DNA of 64,000 bases, taken from positions 1-64,000 of the forward strand of contig NZ_JAQFVG010000237.1 in NCBI RefSeq assembly GCF_029439455.1, written 5' to 3'. This DNA is from Caballeronia sp. BR00000012568055 (GTDB lineage Bacteria > Pseudomonadota > Gammaproteobacteria > Burkholderiales > Burkholderiaceae). The stretch's first letter is position 1, and each line of letters opens with the position of its first letter. The notes beneath the pieces are model-generated. The model made no database searches. It saw nothing but the letters and a program-made list of their open reading frames with translations, and had not been told where the DNA came from. A program made the position numbers and the translations under genes. This document shows positions 42,139 to 51,990 of this stretch, piece by piece.

Positions 42139-43515
42139 ATGTCCTGGTTCGAGACGATCGGCGCGCGCCGTTACCGCTTCGATGATCTGAAGACTTTGCT
42201 CGCACGCGCCAGCCCGCGACGCTCGGGCGATGAACTCGCGGGCGTGGCGGCATCGACGGAAGAAGAGCGCGTGGCCGCAAAAATGGCGCTCGCGAACCTG
42301 CCGCTGCGCAGCTTTCTCGACGATGCGCTCATTCCCTACGAAAGCGACGAAGTCACGCGCCTGATTTTCGATACCCACGACGCCCAAGCCTTCGCGCCCA
42401 TCGCGCATCTGACGGTCGGCGAATTCCGCGAATGGCTGCTCGCCGATACCACCGATACCGCCGCGCTCGAAGCCGCGACCTCGGGCATCACGCCGGAAAT
42501 GGCCGCCGCCGTTTCCAAGCTGATGCGCAATCAGGATTTGATTCTCGCTGCCAAAAAGCGGCCGGTTATCACGCGGTTTCGCACCACGGTCGGCCTGCCC
42601 GGCCACCTTTCCGTGCGCCTGCAACCGAATCATCCGACCGACGATGTCAAAGGCATCGCCGCATCGATGCTCGACGGCCTGCTCTACGGCTGCGGCGATG
42701 CGGTCATCGGCATCAATCCCGCCACGGATTCGCCCGCCGCCATCGGCAAATTGCTGGCGATGATGGACGACTTCCGCCAGCGCTACGACGTGCCGATGCA
42801 GTCCTGCGTACTGACACACGTGACCAATACGCTCACGGCCATCGAACAGGGCGCGCCGGTCGATCTGGTGTTTCAGTCGATTGCGGGCACGGAAGCGGCG
42901 AACGCGAGCTTCGGCGTCACGCTCAAGCTGCTCGAAGAAGCGCACGACGCGGCGCAATCGCTCAAACGCGGCACGGTCGGCGACAACGTCATGTACTTCG
43001 AAACGGGGCAAGGCAGCGCACTATCGGCAAACGCGCATCACAGTGTCGATCAGCAGACTTGCGAGGCGCGCGCCTACGCGGTCGCGCGGCGATTCAAGCC
43101 GCTGCTGACGAATACGGTGGTCGGTTTTATCGGCCCGGAATATTTATACGATGGCCGGCAAATCATTCGCGCCGGACTCGAAGATCATTTCTGCGGCAAG
43201 CTGCTCGGCGTGCCGATGGGCTGCGATATTTGCTACACGAATCACGCCGAAGCCGATCAGGACGATATGGACACGCTGCTCACGCTATTGGGCGCGGCCA
43301 ACGTGAACTTCATCATGGGCATTCCCGGCGCGGACGATGTGATGCTCAACTACCAAAGCACGTCCTTTCACGATGCGCTCTATATCCGCCGCGTGCTGAA
43401 TCTGAAACGCGCGCCGGAATTCGAAGCGTGGCTGCAAAAAATGCGCGTGACGAACGATCAAGGCGCGCTGCTGAGCGCGTCGCGTCAACCTTTGCTCGAA
43501 TGGATCGAAGCATGA
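42139..43515 (+). CDS. eutB: Ethanolamine ammonia-lyase large subunit
   Basis: The catalytic subunit of the adenosylcobalamin-dependent enzyme that splits ethanolamine to acetaldehyde and ammonia. The protein is 458 residues from the ATG giving MSWFETIG; another ATG two codons earlier has GGGAG too close (2 bases), while spacing to this one is 8. The QSIAGTEAANASFG substrate/barrel segment and GCDICYTNHAEADQDDMD near the C-terminus are typical of EutB. It is coupled to eutC by an ATGA overlap. No shell proteins, EutA or EutT are nearby, so this is the simple, non-microcompartment form. Confidence 0.95.
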   Translation: MSWFETIGARRYRFDDLKTLLARASPRRSGDELAGVAASTEEERVAAKMALANLPLRSFLDDALIPYESDEVTRLIFDTHDAQAFAPIAHLTVGEFREWLLADTTDTAALEAATSGITPEMAAAVSKLMRNQDLILAAKKRPVITRFRTTVGLPGHLSVRLQPNHPTDDVKGIAASMLDGLLYGCGDAVIGINPATDSPAAIGKLLAMMDDFRQRYDVPMQSCVLTHVTNTLTAIEQGAPVDLVFQSIAGTEAANASFGVTLKLLEEAHDAAQSLKRGTVGDNVMYFETGQGSALSANAHHSVDQQTCEARAYAVARRFKPLLTNTVVGFIGPEYLYDGRQIIRAGLEDHFCGKLLGVPMGCDICYTNHAEADQDDMDTLLTLLGAANVNFIMGIPGADDVMLNYQSTSFHDALYIRRVLNLKRAPEFEAWLQKMRVTNDQGALLSASRQPLLEWIEA

Positions 43516-44273
43516 CGAACGCCGACCCGTGGGACGCGCTCAGGCGCTTCACGAACGCGCGCATTGCGCTCGGACGCGCGGGCAACAGCTTGCCGACCGC
43601 GCCGCTTTTGGCGTTCCAACTCGCGCATGCGCAGGCGCGCGACGCCGTGCATGAACCGCTCGATACGCAAGCCTTGTCGGAAGCGCTCAAGCACGCGGGC
43701 TTCGACACGCTGCAAGCCGCGAGCGCCGCGCCGGATCGCGATCATTACTTGCGTCGCCCGGATCTGGGACGTCGTCTGAGCGATGAAAGCGCCGCGCATT
43801 TGGCGCAACACGCCAGCGATCCAGACGTTGTTTTCGTTATCGCCGATGGCCTGTCCGCGTTCGCTGCGCAACGTCATGCGGTGCCGCTTTTAAAAGGCCT
43901 GCGCACGAAGCTCGATGGCTGGAATATCGCGCCGATCGTAATCGCGACGCAGGCGCGGGTCGCGCTGGGCGACTGCATCGGCGAATTGATGCGGGCGAAG
44001 ATGGTCGTGGTGATGATCGGCGAGCGGCCGGGCCTGAGTTCGCCCGACAGTCTCGGGCTTTACGTGACGTACGCGCCGCGCACCGGCAGAAGCGATGCAG
44101 AGCGCAATTGCATATCGAACGTGCGGCCCGAAGGACTGCCTTACGACGCGGCCGCGTTCAAACTGCATTGGCTCTTGAACGAAGCGCGTCGCGTGAAGCT
44201 GACGGGCGTGGCGCTGAAAGATCACAGTGGCGCGTTGCCGGACGAGACATCGCGCGCGCCTGAACTGCCTTAA
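43512..44273 (+). CDS. eutC: Ethanolamine ammonia-lyase small subunit
   Basis: A 253-residue subunit that contributes to cobalamin binding in the EutBC complex. Conserved features include RIALGRAGNSLPT near the N-terminus, DVVFVIADGLSAFA and the C-terminal ERNCISNVRPEGLPY cobalamin-contact region. The ATGA overlap with eutB indicates translational coupling. It is convergent with the sigma-54 regulator gene, 5 bases away. Confidence 0.95.
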   Translation: MTNADPWDALRRFTNARIALGRAGNSLPTAPLLAFQLAHAQARDAVHEPLDTQALSEALKHAGFDTLQAASAAPDRDHYLRRPDLGRRLSDESAAHLAQHASDPDVVFVIADGLSAFAAQRHAVPLLKGLRTKLDGWNIAPIVIATQARVALGDCIGELMRAKMVVVMIGERPGLSSPDSLGLYVTYAPRTGRSDAERNCISNVRPEGLPYDAAAFKLHWLLNEARRVKLTGVALKDHSGALPDETSRAPELP

Positions 44274-44278
44274 CTGCC

Positions 44279-46108
44279 CTAAACGCGCAACTTTCGATAT
44301 ATCGTCGTGCGCGACACGCCCAACGCCCGCGCCGCCGCCGATACGTTGCCGCCATGCGTTTCGATCGCGGCGGCGACGGCATCGGCTTCGATATCGGCGA
44401 GGCGCGCGTCGGGTTTCATCGGCATCAATGCGTCCTCGTGGTCCATCTCCTCCACGAAATCACGCGGCAAATGTTCGATGCGGATACGCGCTTCGTGATC
44501 GTCGAGCATCGCGCTTGCCGTGCGCAGCACGTTGCTCAACTGCCGGAAATTGCCCGGCCAGCGATGCCGCTCGAACAGCGCAAACACTTCTTCGTCGATA
44601 CCGACCGCGCGTTCATCGCAACATTCGGTGCGCAGCATATTGAGCACCGCCGCGCGCAAATCCGAGCGTTCGCGCAGCGGCGGCAACGTCACCGACAGCC
44701 CGTTCACGCGGTAATACAAATCCTCGCGAAACTCCCCGCGCGTCACCAGATCGCGCAGCCGCCGATTGCTCGCGCAAATCAGCGTGAAATCCACCGGCAC
44801 CGCGCGCGCACCGCCGAGCGGTTCGACCACGCGTTCCTGCAATACACGCAGCAGACGGCTTTGCAGCGCGAGCGGCATATCGCCGATTTCATCGAGAAAC
44901 AAGGTGCCGCCGTTCGCCTGCGCGATCTTGCCCGCCGCACCGCGCCGCGCCGCGCCCGTGAACGCGCCCTGCGCATAGCCGAACAATTCCGATTCGATCA
45001 GCGTCTCCGGCAAGGACGCGCAATTCACCGCGATAAACGGCCCCGCGCGCCGCAGCGAGTCGCGATGAATGGCGCGCGCGAGCATTTCCTTGCCCGCGCC
45101 CGTCTCCCCGCCGATCAGAATCGGAATGTTCTTGCCGATGATCTTGCGCACACGATCGACGATATCCTGCATCTGCGCGTCGCCGGTGCAGAGTTCGGCG
45201 AGACTGGATTTGACGGCCGGTTTTGGCGTGCTGAAAACCGGTCGCGCGTGATATTCCACGGTCGCAAATACGCCGACGCCGCTATGCAATTCCAGCCGCG
45301 CCGCCGGTTCGCCCGCGCGCGCAATCATCTCGTCGATATTCACGCCGAACAGCGAGCCGAGCGTTTGTCCGCGCAGCGGCCCGAGTTCGACGCCAAGCTG
45401 AAACTGCGCGCTGCGATTCGCGCACAGCAAACGCCCGTCGAGATCGAATACGGCGATGCCTTCCATCAACGTGCCGATAAACTCCGGACGACTATGAAAG
45501 TGGATGCGCACGCCATCGCTGAACGTGGCGGCGATCAGCCGGTTTTCGATCATCTGGCCGGACATTTTCACGAGCGCCATCGTGTGCTGGTGATAGCCGC
45601 GCCGATCGCCCGTCACGTCGATAACGCCGCTCAGATTGCCGCGCGGATCGAGGATCGGCACGCTCGAGCAGGTCAGAAAATGATTGGCGCGCAGATAGTG
45701 CTGATCGCCGTGCACGGTGACCGCTTCACGCGCCGCGATGGTCGTACCGATGGCGTTCGTCCCTTGATGTTCCTCGCTCCACACCGCGCCCGCGCGCAGT
45801 GCGACTTTTTGCGCGCGCGCCAGAAAATCGTCATCGCCGAGCGAATGGAGGATCAGGCCGCTCGCATCCGTGAGCGCGATCATGCTGTGCGTATTGGCGA
45901 TCTGCGCGTAGAGCGTTTCCATCACCGGTCGCGCGTGGGCGAACAGCGCATGGCTTTCGTCGAGCTTGGTGGCGAGTTCCGCGCCGCTCAGGACGGCGTA
46001 ATCGGGACGCATCGTCGAAAAAAGGCCAAAGGTGGCCGAGCGCTCGTGCGACGCGTGAATGACGTCGTGCTGTGCCGGCCGCAAAGCCGCGCCGATGGCA
46101 TGCTGCAT
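44279..46108 (-). CDS. AcoR-like sigma-54-dependent activator
   Basis: A 609-residue enhancer-binding protein. A GAF-type sensory region (about 60-210) with the AVWSEEHQGTNAIGT motif typical of the AcoR group and a following PAS-like segment lead to an AAA+ domain with Walker A GGETGAGKE and the sigma-54 contact loop GAFTGA. A Fis-type helix-turn-helix (NVSAAARALGVSRTTIYRKL) closes the protein. AcoR relatives often control acetoin, alcohol or aldehyde metabolism. It is convergent with eutBC and I see no -24/-12 promoter before eutB, so its target is uncertain. Confidence 0.88.
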   Translation of the reverse strand: MQHAIGAALRPAQHDVIHASHERSATFGLFSTMRPDYAVLSGAELATKLDESHALFAHARPVMETLYAQIANTHSMIALTDASGLILHSLGDDDFLARAQKVALRAGAVWSEEHQGTNAIGTTIAAREAVTVHGDQHYLRANHFLTCSSVPILDPRGNLSGVIDVTGDRRGYHQHTMALVKMSGQMIENRLIAATFSDGVRIHFHSRPEFIGTLMEGIAVFDLDGRLLCANRSAQFQLGVELGPLRGQTLGSLFGVNIDEMIARAGEPAARLELHSGVGVFATVEYHARPVFSTPKPAVKSSLAELCTGDAQMQDIVDRVRKIIGKNIPILIGGETGAGKEMLARAIHRDSLRRAGPFIAVNCASLPETLIESELFGYAQGAFTGAARRGAAGKIAQANGGTLFLDEIGDMPLALQSRLLRVLQERVVEPLGGARAVPVDFTLICASNRRLRDLVTRGEFREDLYYRVNGLSVTLPPLRERSDLRAAVLNMLRTECCDERAVGIDEEVFALFERHRWPGNFRQLSNVLRTASAMLDDHEARIRIEHLPRDFVEEMDHEDALMPMKPDARLADIEADAVAAAIETHGGNVSAAARALGVSRTTIYRKLRV

Positions 46109-46257
46109 CGCGCTCTCCTGTTCGCTACTTTTGGCTCATGCGCCGCCGCGCCGGTCGGCGGGCGGTCGCGTGAGCGTCTCCGTCTGCGAATGTAGCACCG
46201 TCGGCCTATCCCGGTCGATGCGAGAAAGCGCGCGGTTTCGGCTGCTTTGCCAGTCAG

Positions 46258-46431
46258 TTACAAGACCAGCGAACCGGCTGTAATCGCGAGCACCAGGAAC
46301 ACGACGAACAGAATCAGGAAGATTACAAAGCAAATTTTCGCGATGCCCGCTGCGCCCGACGAGACGCGCGTGAAGCCGAACAGACCGGCAACGACGGAAA
46401 TAATGGCGAAAAGAATGGCAAGTTTGAGCAT
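46258..46431 (-). CDS. DUF1328/UPF0391 small membrane protein
   Basis: A 57-residue protein with two hydrophobic helices (MLKLAILFAIISVVAGLFGF and ICFVIFLILFVVFLVLAI) separated by the conserved RVSSGAAGIAKI turn, which identifies the DUF1328 family. The function is unknown; members are often stress-induced membrane peptides. It is a single-gene unit on the minus strand. The ribosome binding site is weak (GGACC). Confidence 0.9.
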   Translation of the reverse strand: MLKLAILFAIISVVAGLFGFTRVSSGAAGIAKICFVIFLILFVVFLVLAITAGSLVL

Positions 46432-46542
46432 GGCAGGTCCGTTTTGGTTGGTTTTTGCTTATCCGGCCCTGCTTATTGCAAGCTTTGTGCCTCGAATTTA
46501 CCGGTGCCGAAATTTCAGACCGTTAGTTGCGATTTCAAGAAA

Positions 46543-46567
46543 TAAAAACGGCGAGATCGCTCTCGCC
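46543..46567 (-). terminator. Terminator of opgC
   Basis: On the minus strand GGCGAGA pairs with TCTCGCC around a 4-base loop, followed by GTTTTTATTTC. It begins 6 bases after the opgC stop codon. Confidence 0.85.
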
Positions 46568-46572
46568 AGTCT

Positions 46573-47700
46573 TTATCGGTTGTCCGTGATAGCCACCGCT
46601 CTCGGCGCAGGCGCACGCCATTTCGATGCGAACCACCCCATCATCGGTTGACGCACTTGCGGTACGGCGAGCAGCAGCGAAATCGCGATGGCGTCACCTG
46701 CGAGGCCCGCAGGGACGTTGACGAGGCCGTCCGTCAGCGTGAACAGAATCGAATCGACGGTCAGCGAAATCACGGTTCCCATCACGAAGCACGCCATGCC
46801 GTCGCGCCCCACCGCGCCGACCCACGGCAGGCGCGATGCAATTCGTTTGATCACGCCATAGCGCGCCAGATTCGTCGCGATCCACGCAATCGCCAGAAAA
46901 TTGATGACGCGCACGCCGGCGAGATCGCGCTTGAACGCGCTGTCCAGCGCCGGCGGCAGCACCAGCAGCTTGTAATACGCCATCCCGGCGATCAGCGCGA
47001 CCGCACCCGCGCTTACTGCCCAGCCGAGCTTGTGCGCACTGACACGCTGATAAATCGGCTGCGCGCGGGCCAGCACGCCGAGCACGAACATCAGTTGCCA
47101 GGCGGCGGGGTTGAAGTCCCAGAGGTTGTCATCGACGGAAGGCATATATTCGCCGATTCCCGGCGCGAACGCCCACAACGCGAGACTCAGGCCTAGCAGC
47201 AACCACGGTTTGCTGCGGGCCAGCGGCAAGATCAGCGGCACGAACAACGCGAACAGCGCGTACATCGGCAGAACGGCGGCGAGATACGGCTGGCGCTCGA
47301 AGGTCAGAATTTGCGCGATGGACGCAACCGGCTCGGAAATCAGACTGTCGAGATCGTGGAGCGCGAGATTCGGCGCGTGGCCGAACAGCGGACGCAGCAG
47401 GAAGCTCGCGGCCAGCATCAGCGCGGCGGTGACGAGAAAAGCACGATAAATTTCGAACGATCGTTTCAGGAATCGCACGCGCGCGGCGCTTTCGGAACGG
47501 CGGCGCGCCATCGACAGATATGCGGTCGCGGTGGCGAATCCGCCGAGAAACACGAAGACTTCCGCTGCGTCGTTCAGCGCGAACGCGTGCAGCGTAAAGC
47601 GCGAAACCATGCTCCCGCCGATGTGATCGACGACGATGATGAGCAACACCAGCCCACGAAAGAAGTCCAGCTCGACGAGACGTTGTGATTTTTCCGACAT
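46573..47700 (-). CDS. opgC: OpgC-family membrane acyltransferase
   Basis: A 375-residue inner membrane protein with about ten helices, beginning RLVELDFFRGLVLLIIVVDHIGGS. The RG and DH residues of that first segment are characteristic of OpgC, which succinylates osmoregulated periplasmic glucans, and of related acyltransferase-3 proteins. No opgGH genes are nearby, so the substrate could be a different glycan. It stands alone with a terminator. Confidence 0.85.
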   Translation of the reverse strand: MSEKSQRLVELDFFRGLVLLIIVVDHIGGSMVSRFTLHAFALNDAAEVFVFLGGFATATAYLSMARRRSESAARVRFLKRSFEIYRAFLVTAALMLAASFLLRPLFGHAPNLALHDLDSLISEPVASIAQILTFERQPYLAAVLPMYALFALFVPLILPLARSKPWLLLGLSLALWAFAPGIGEYMPSVDDNLWDFNPAAWQLMFVLGVLARAQPIYQRVSAHKLGWAVSAGAVALIAGMAYYKLLVLPPALDSAFKRDLAGVRVINFLAIAWIATNLARYGVIKRIASRLPWVGAVGRDGMACFVMGTVISLTVDSILFTLTDGLVNVPAGLAGDAIAISLLLAVPQVRQPMMGWFASKWRAPAPRAVAITDNR

Positions 47701-47822
47701 GCAGCGTGCGGTAAAAGCCTGCGGCGGCGACGCGCAGGACGATAAAAGGGAACCACTCTGAGGAATGAGAGTTTACCCGCAATCGCCGCATTGCAGCATC
47801 TGAAAAGATGCAAATAACCGTT

Positions 47823-48581
47823 TCAAATCGGGGGTTTGGTGATGGTTGGTAAAGTTTCCTCAGGCGCATAAAGCGTCGAATCTGCGAAATCGGCAGCATC
47901 GAGCACTGTGCCGACCAGAATCAGTGCGGTCCGCTCCATTCCCGACGCCTGCACTTTCCCGGCGATATCCTCAAGCGTCCCCGTCACACGCTCCTCATCC
48001 GGCCAACTCGCGCGAAACACCACCGCCACCGGACAATCCGCGCCGTAATGCGGCGTGAGATCCGCGACGATCCGCTCGATATGACGCACGCCGAGGTGAA
48101 TCGCCATGGTCGCGCGATGACGCGCCAGATCCGCGAGCGCTTCGCCTTCCGGCATCGACGTTTTGGTGGCGTAGCGCGTGAGAATGACGGTCTGCGAAAT
48201 GCCCGGCAGCGTCAGTTCGCGCCCAAGCGTGGCCGCGCACGCCGCTGTCGCCGTCACGCCGGGAACGATTTCATACGGAATCCCAAGCATATTCAGACGC
48301 CGAATCTGCTCGCCGATCGCACCGTAAAGCGACGGACCGCCGGAATGCACGCGCGCGACGTCTTCGCCTTTTGCATGCGCTTGCTGTAACAGCGCGACGA
48401 TTGCATCGAGATCGAGTTCAGCGGTGTTCACCACGCTATGCGCGCGATGTCCGTCGAGCACTTGCTCCGGCACGAGCGAACCGGCGTACAGAATCACGGG
48501 ACAAGTGCGAATCAGCCGTTGTCCTTTGACCGTGATGAGTTCGGGATCGCCCGGTCCGGCGCCGATGAAATAGATGGTCAT
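47823..48581 (-). CDS. cobM: Precorrin-4 C11-methyltransferase CobM
   Basis: A 252-residue SAM-dependent methyltransferase of the corrin ring. It has the N-terminal [18 protein letters not shown] motif of the tetrapyrrole methylase fold, and RVHSGGPSLYGAIGEQ marks the CobM/CbiF class. It methylates C11. The ATG giving MTIYFIG overlaps the cobK stop by 4 bases; the 113-codon upstream extension is a shadow of cobK. It is the last gene of the leftward cobL-cobK-cobM unit. A small hairpin (GCATCT/AGATGC, 47796-47811) follows but lacks a T-run. Confidence 0.93.
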   Translation of the reverse strand: MTIYFIGAGPGDPELITVKGQRLIRTCPVILYAGSLVPEQVLDGHRAHSVVNTAELDLDAIVALLQQAHAKGEDVARVHSGGPSLYGAIGEQIRRLNMLGIPYEIVPGVTATAACAATLGRELTLPGISQTVILTRYATKTSMPEGEALADLARHRATMAIHLGVRHIERIVADLTPHYGADCPVAVVFRASWPDEERVTGTLEDIAGKVQASGMERTALILVGTVLDAADFADSTLYAPEETLPTITKPPI

Positions 48582-49297
48582 AAGATCGAGTGAAGATGAG
48601 CGACGAGGCTGGCGGCATCGTCGAATTCGCGGTCGGCGGCGGGCAATGCGGGACGTTTCAGCATCACGACAGGCAAGCCGCGTTCGCGCGCCACCGCGAG
48701 TTTCGCTTCCGTCGCGCGCCCGCCGCTGTTTTTGCTGATGACGATATCGATACGCGCCGCATCGAATAAGGCGCGTTCGCCGTCGATATCGAACGGGCCG
48801 CGCGCATCGATAATCTTCGCGCGCGCGTTGCCTGGCTGTGGATCGAGACAGCGGATCGTCCAGAATTGCGATTCGGGAATCTCGTGCAGATGCGTAAGCG
48901 GCTCGCGTCCGAGCGTCCACAACGGCCGTTCAAACGCTTTGATCTGCTCAATGATGCCGTGCCAATCCGCCGCGTCACGCCAATCATCGCCCTTTTGTTG
49001 CTGCCACGCCGGACGCCGCACCGCCCACAATTTTGTCGATGCAATCGTGCACGCCTCACGCGCGTGGCGGCTCATTTGCGCCGCGTACGGATGCGTCGCA
49101 TCGATCACGATGTCGATGTTTTCTTCGCGCAGATACGTCACGAGTCCCGCCACGCCGCCGAAACCACCGACATGTACCGCACATTTCAAATCGGTTGGCA
49201 CGCGTGCAAGGCCCGCGAGGCTATAAACGTGCGGCATATCGAGCGTGCGCGCGATGGCAAGCGCATCGCCGGTGCCGCCGAGCAAGAGCATGCGCAT
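48578..49297 (-). CDS. cobK: Precorrin-6A reductase CobK
   Basis: A 239-residue NADPH-dependent enzyme that reduces the ring of precorrin-6A. The N-terminal [16 protein letters not shown] nucleotide-binding loop, DATHPYAAQMSRHA and the SKNSGGRATEAKL segment are typical. The start overlaps the cobL stop by one base (TGATG) and its stop overlaps the cobM start, so translation of the three genes is coupled. Confidence 0.93.
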   Translation of the reverse strand: MRMLLLGGTGDALAIARTLDMPHVYSLAGLARVPTDLKCAVHVGGFGGVAGLVTYLREENIDIVIDATHPYAAQMSRHAREACTIASTKLWAVRRPAWQQQKGDDWRDAADWHGIIEQIKAFERPLWTLGREPLTHLHEIPESQFWTIRCLDPQPGNARAKIIDARGPFDIDGERALFDAARIDIVISKNSGGRATEAKLAVARERGLPVVMLKRPALPAADREFDDAASLVAHLHSIL

Positions 49298-50508
49298 CAC
49301 GCTTTGCTCGCGTGCAGCAGCGTGATCGGAAGCGCCTGACGCCAGGTATCGAAACTGCCGAGCGGTTCGGCCTGCGCAATGCCAATGCGCGTCAACTCGC
49401 CGCCATGCGTCGCGCGCCATTGCACCAGCGCCATTTCGCTTTGCAGCGTCACTGCGTTCGCCACCAGCCGGCCGCCTTGCCGCAAGCGCGACCAGCACGC
49501 ATCGAGCACGCCGGGCGCGGTCACGCCGCCGCCGATAAACACCGCGTCCGGCGCGGGCAAACCATCGAGCGCATCCGGCGCTTCACCTCGGACGAGTTGC
49601 AATGCAGGCACGCCGAGCGCGTCGCGATTATGTTCGATCAGACGCTGCCTGCTGCCGTTCGATTCGATCGCAATCGCGCGGCACGCCACATGCGCCCGCA
49701 TCCATTCAATGCCGATGGAACCGCATCCCGCGCCCACGTCCCACAGCAATTCGCCCGGTTGCGGCGCGAGATGCGCGAGCGTCACGGCGCGCACATCGCG
49801 CTTGGTCAACTGACCGTCATGCCGATACGCATCGTCGGGCAAACCGGGCGTCAGCGGCGGACCCGCGTGCCCCGCATGCGTGCGGCATTCGATCGCCACC
49901 AGATTGAGCGCGGCGACCATCGGCTCGCGCCAATCGTCCGCCCGTTCATCGATACGCCGTTCGTTCGCGCCGCCCAGATGCTCGAACACGGTCATGCGGC
50001 TCGGCCCGAATCCGTGCGCCATCAGAATCGATGCAATCGCGGCGGGCGTGCCGCCATCCGCGCTCAATACGAGCAGCCGCGCGCCGCGAAACATATGCGC
50101 CAACAGCGACGCCACCGGCCTTCCAACCAGCGATACACACGCCGCATCCTGCAAGGCCCAATGCAAGCGCGCCGCAGCCAGCGACAGTGAAGAAGGCGCG
50201 GGAATCACGCGCATTTCATCGGCGGTGACTTCACGCGCGAGCGTCGCGCCGACGCCGAAGCACATCGGGTCGCCGCTTGCGAGCACGCAGACCGATTCGA
50301 CGCCGTTCGCGTGTTCGGCGAGCACGGCATCGATAGAAAAGGGTTTGGGCCACGGCACGCGGCGTGCGGCCACACGCGCGGGCAGCAAGGCGAGATGACG
50401 CTCGCCGCCGTGAATGGCGCGGGCGTCGAGCAGCGCGCGGCGCGATTCGCGCGAAAGCCCGTGCCAACCGTCCTCGCCGATTCCCACTACCGTCAGCCAA
50501 GGGGACAT
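49297..50508 (-). CDS. cobL: Precorrin-6Y C5,15-methyltransferase (decarboxylating) CobL
   Basis: A 403-residue bifunctional enzyme. The N-terminal half ([16 protein letters not shown]) is the CbiE-type methylase for C5. The C-terminal half (about 215-400) is a CbiT-type Rossmann methyltransferase with [16 protein letters not shown] that methylates C15 and decarboxylates. The ATG giving MSPWLTVV has AGGAG 7 bases upstream; the longer frame enters the divergent leader. It is the first gene of the leftward unit, divergent from cobG. Confidence 0.93.
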   Translation of the reverse strand: MSPWLTVVGIGEDGWHGLSRESRRALLDARAIHGGERHLALLPARVAARRVPWPKPFSIDAVLAEHANGVESVCVLASGDPMCFGVGATLAREVTADEMRVIPAPSSLSLAAARLHWALQDAACVSLVGRPVASLLAHMFRGARLLVLSADGGTPAAIASILMAHGFGPSRMTVFEHLGGANERRIDERADDWREPMVAALNLVAIECRTHAGHAGPPLTPGLPDDAYRHDGQLTKRDVRAVTLAHLAPQPGELLWDVGAGCGSIGIEWMRAHVACRAIAIESNGSRQRLIEHNRDALGVPALQLVRGEAPDALDGLPAPDAVFIGGGVTAPGVLDACWSRLRQGGRLVANAVTLQSEMALVQWRATHGGELTRIGIAQAEPLGSFDTWRQALPITLLHASKA

Positions 50509-50605
50509 GCGCCATCTCCTTTCAACATGTTGCGGGACGCTTGCGTGATTTGCGTGATACGCGAAGCGGTCTGAAGGTCCATAAAAGCGGGCATAATACA
50601 GCCGA

Positions 50606-50748
50606 TCATCAGTGCCCTTCATGCTTTTCGCGGCATGAAAACATGCTAGCAAGCGCTTAAAAGGGAACACGGAAATCCGTGCCTGCCCCGCAATTGTACG
50701 CAGCGATTCCTCGCTCCACTGCCACTGATTTCGACCGGCCCACGGGTC
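50606..50748 (+). promoter_or_regulatory. Cobalamin riboswitch of the cobG operon
   Basis: The conserved core is present: GGGAA at about 50663-50667, a following hairpin (ACGG/CCGT), CTGCCCCGCAATTGTA at about 50683-50698 and the B12-box end GCCACTG at 50721-50727. A -10-like CATAAT at 50592-50597 places the transcript start just before it. GACC (50733-50736) can pair with GGTC (50745-50748) immediately before the cobG ATG, suggesting control of translation initiation. High B12 should lower expression of cobGHI and cbiG-cobJ. Confidence 0.85.
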
Positions 50749-51990
50749 ATGCTTTTGACTTCATCCGCTCCGAGTTCGCCTGTTACGACATCGCGCCCGT
50801 CCGCGTGTCCGGGCCTGATGCGTATCGTGCCCGCGCGCGATGGCGGTCTTGCACGCCTGCGGCTTGTGGGCGGCGAGATGTCGGCGCAACAGGCGCGTGC
50901 AGTGGCGCGTGCGGCGCGTGAATGCGGCTCGGGCGTGATCGAGGTGACCAATCGCGCGAATCTGCAATTGCGCGGCATTAGTGACGATGCGCACGCGCAT
51001 CTGATTCAACTTGCCTTCGATGCCGGCCTCGGACCGGCGCACGTCAATGGCGATGATCTGCGCAATCTCATGCTGAGTCCGCTTGCCAGCGACACGACAC
51101 GCGCGCTTGCATTTTGCATCTTGGATGCATTGCAGCGCGACATCGCATTGCAAGCCTTATCGCCGAAATTCGCGTTGCAACTCGATAGCGGCGAGCGCCT
51201 TGCGATGCTCGATCATCCGCAAGATCTGTGGCTTTCATCGTTGGATGACGGCGCGCGTTACGCGTTCGGTTTTGCAGGCTCGATGCCGCATCGCGCCGAT
51301 GATTCGCCCGCTGCGGGCGTGATTGATTCGGCTGATATCGTGCCGTTCGTCGTGGCTGTGCTGCATGCGTTTCTTCGCTTTGCATTGCCCGAAGAAAAGC
51401 GTATGCGCGATGTGCTTGGACGCATCGGCACCACATCTTTTGTCGAAGCGTTGGCTTTTTCGATCACGCTAGCGCCCGAATGGCGGCGTGCGCCTGTCGA
51501 TGCATCGCTCAGGCTTGGCGCGCATGACGGCTATGTCGGCGCGCAGTTACCGCTGGGCCGTATCGATGCAGCCACGCTCGAAGCGCTCGCGAGTCTCTTC
51601 GATCGAATCATCGTCACGCCGTGGCAGAGCGTGCTTATTCCTTCAGGCTCAGAAGACACGCTCGCGCGTCTAAACGCACTCGGCCTCGCCACCGATCCGC
51701 ACGCGCCCTTCGCGCGCATCATTGCATGCGCGGGTTCATCGGGCTGCATCAAAAGCCACGCCGATACCAAAGCTGACGCCGAACGACTCGCTGCGCTTTT
51801 GCCCGACAATTGCGAAGTTCATCTAACCGGTTGCGAACGCTCCTGCGCGGCGGCACGCCCAGTCGAAACCACGCTGCTCACAGTCGCGCCCGGCCGTTAC
51901 GACCTGTATCAACACGCGCGGCTCGAAGCACGCGCGCTCACCATTGAAGAGGCGGCCGCACGGCTCGCCCGGAGCCATGCCGATGCTTGA
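50749..51990 (+). CDS. cobG: Precorrin-3B synthase CobG
   Basis: A 413-residue sirohaem/Fe-S monooxygenase of the aerobic B12 pathway that uses O2 for C20 hydroxylation and lactone formation before ring contraction. [24 protein letters not shown] is the family start. The Fe4S4-sirohaem cysteines appear as CAGSSGC and, later, TGCERSC (C-x5-C and C-x3-C). The ATG right behind the riboswitch hairpin is used. Its presence marks an oxygen-dependent pathway. Its 3' end overlaps the cobH start. Confidence 0.9.
   Translation: MLLTSSAPSSPVTTSRPSACPGLMRIVPARDGGLARLRLVGGEMSAQQARAVARAARECGSGVIEVTNRANLQLRGISDDAHAHLIQLAFDAGLGPAHVNGDDLRNLMLSPLASDTTRALAFCILDALQRDIALQALSPKFALQLDSGERLAMLDHPQDLWLSSLDDGARYAFGFAGSMPHRADDSPAAGVIDSADIVPFVVAVLHAFLRFALPEEKRMRDVLGRIGTTSFVEALAFSITLAPEWRRAPVDASLRLGAHDGYVGAQLPLGRIDAATLEALASLFDRIIVTPWQSVLIPSGSEDTLARLNALGLATDPHAPFARIIACAGSSGCIKSHADTKADAERLAALLPDNCEVHLTGCERSCAAARPVETTLLTVAPGRYDLYQHARLEARALTIEEAAARLARSHADA

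Noticed and set aside
41272-43011. 579-codon minus-strand ORF across mnmH and eutB
   Set aside because: Runs antisense to eutB and out of frame with mnmH; no domain.
42432-44273. 613-codon plus-strand ORF reading through eutB into eutC
   Set aside because: Its eutB portion is out of frame; only the last part is eutC, which starts at its own ATG. It is not a fusion protein.
44354-46195. 613-codon plus-strand ORF opposite the sigma-54 activator
   Set aside because: Antisense shadow with extreme Arg/His content.
48582-48920. 113-codon N-terminal extension of cobM
   Set aside because: Out-of-frame cobK sequence; the methylase motif begins right after the chosen ATG.
50509-50740. Second cobalamin riboswitch on the minus strand before cobL
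   Set aside because: The B12 box GCCACTG and GGGAA core are absent on that strand; only the plus-strand riboswitch is present.
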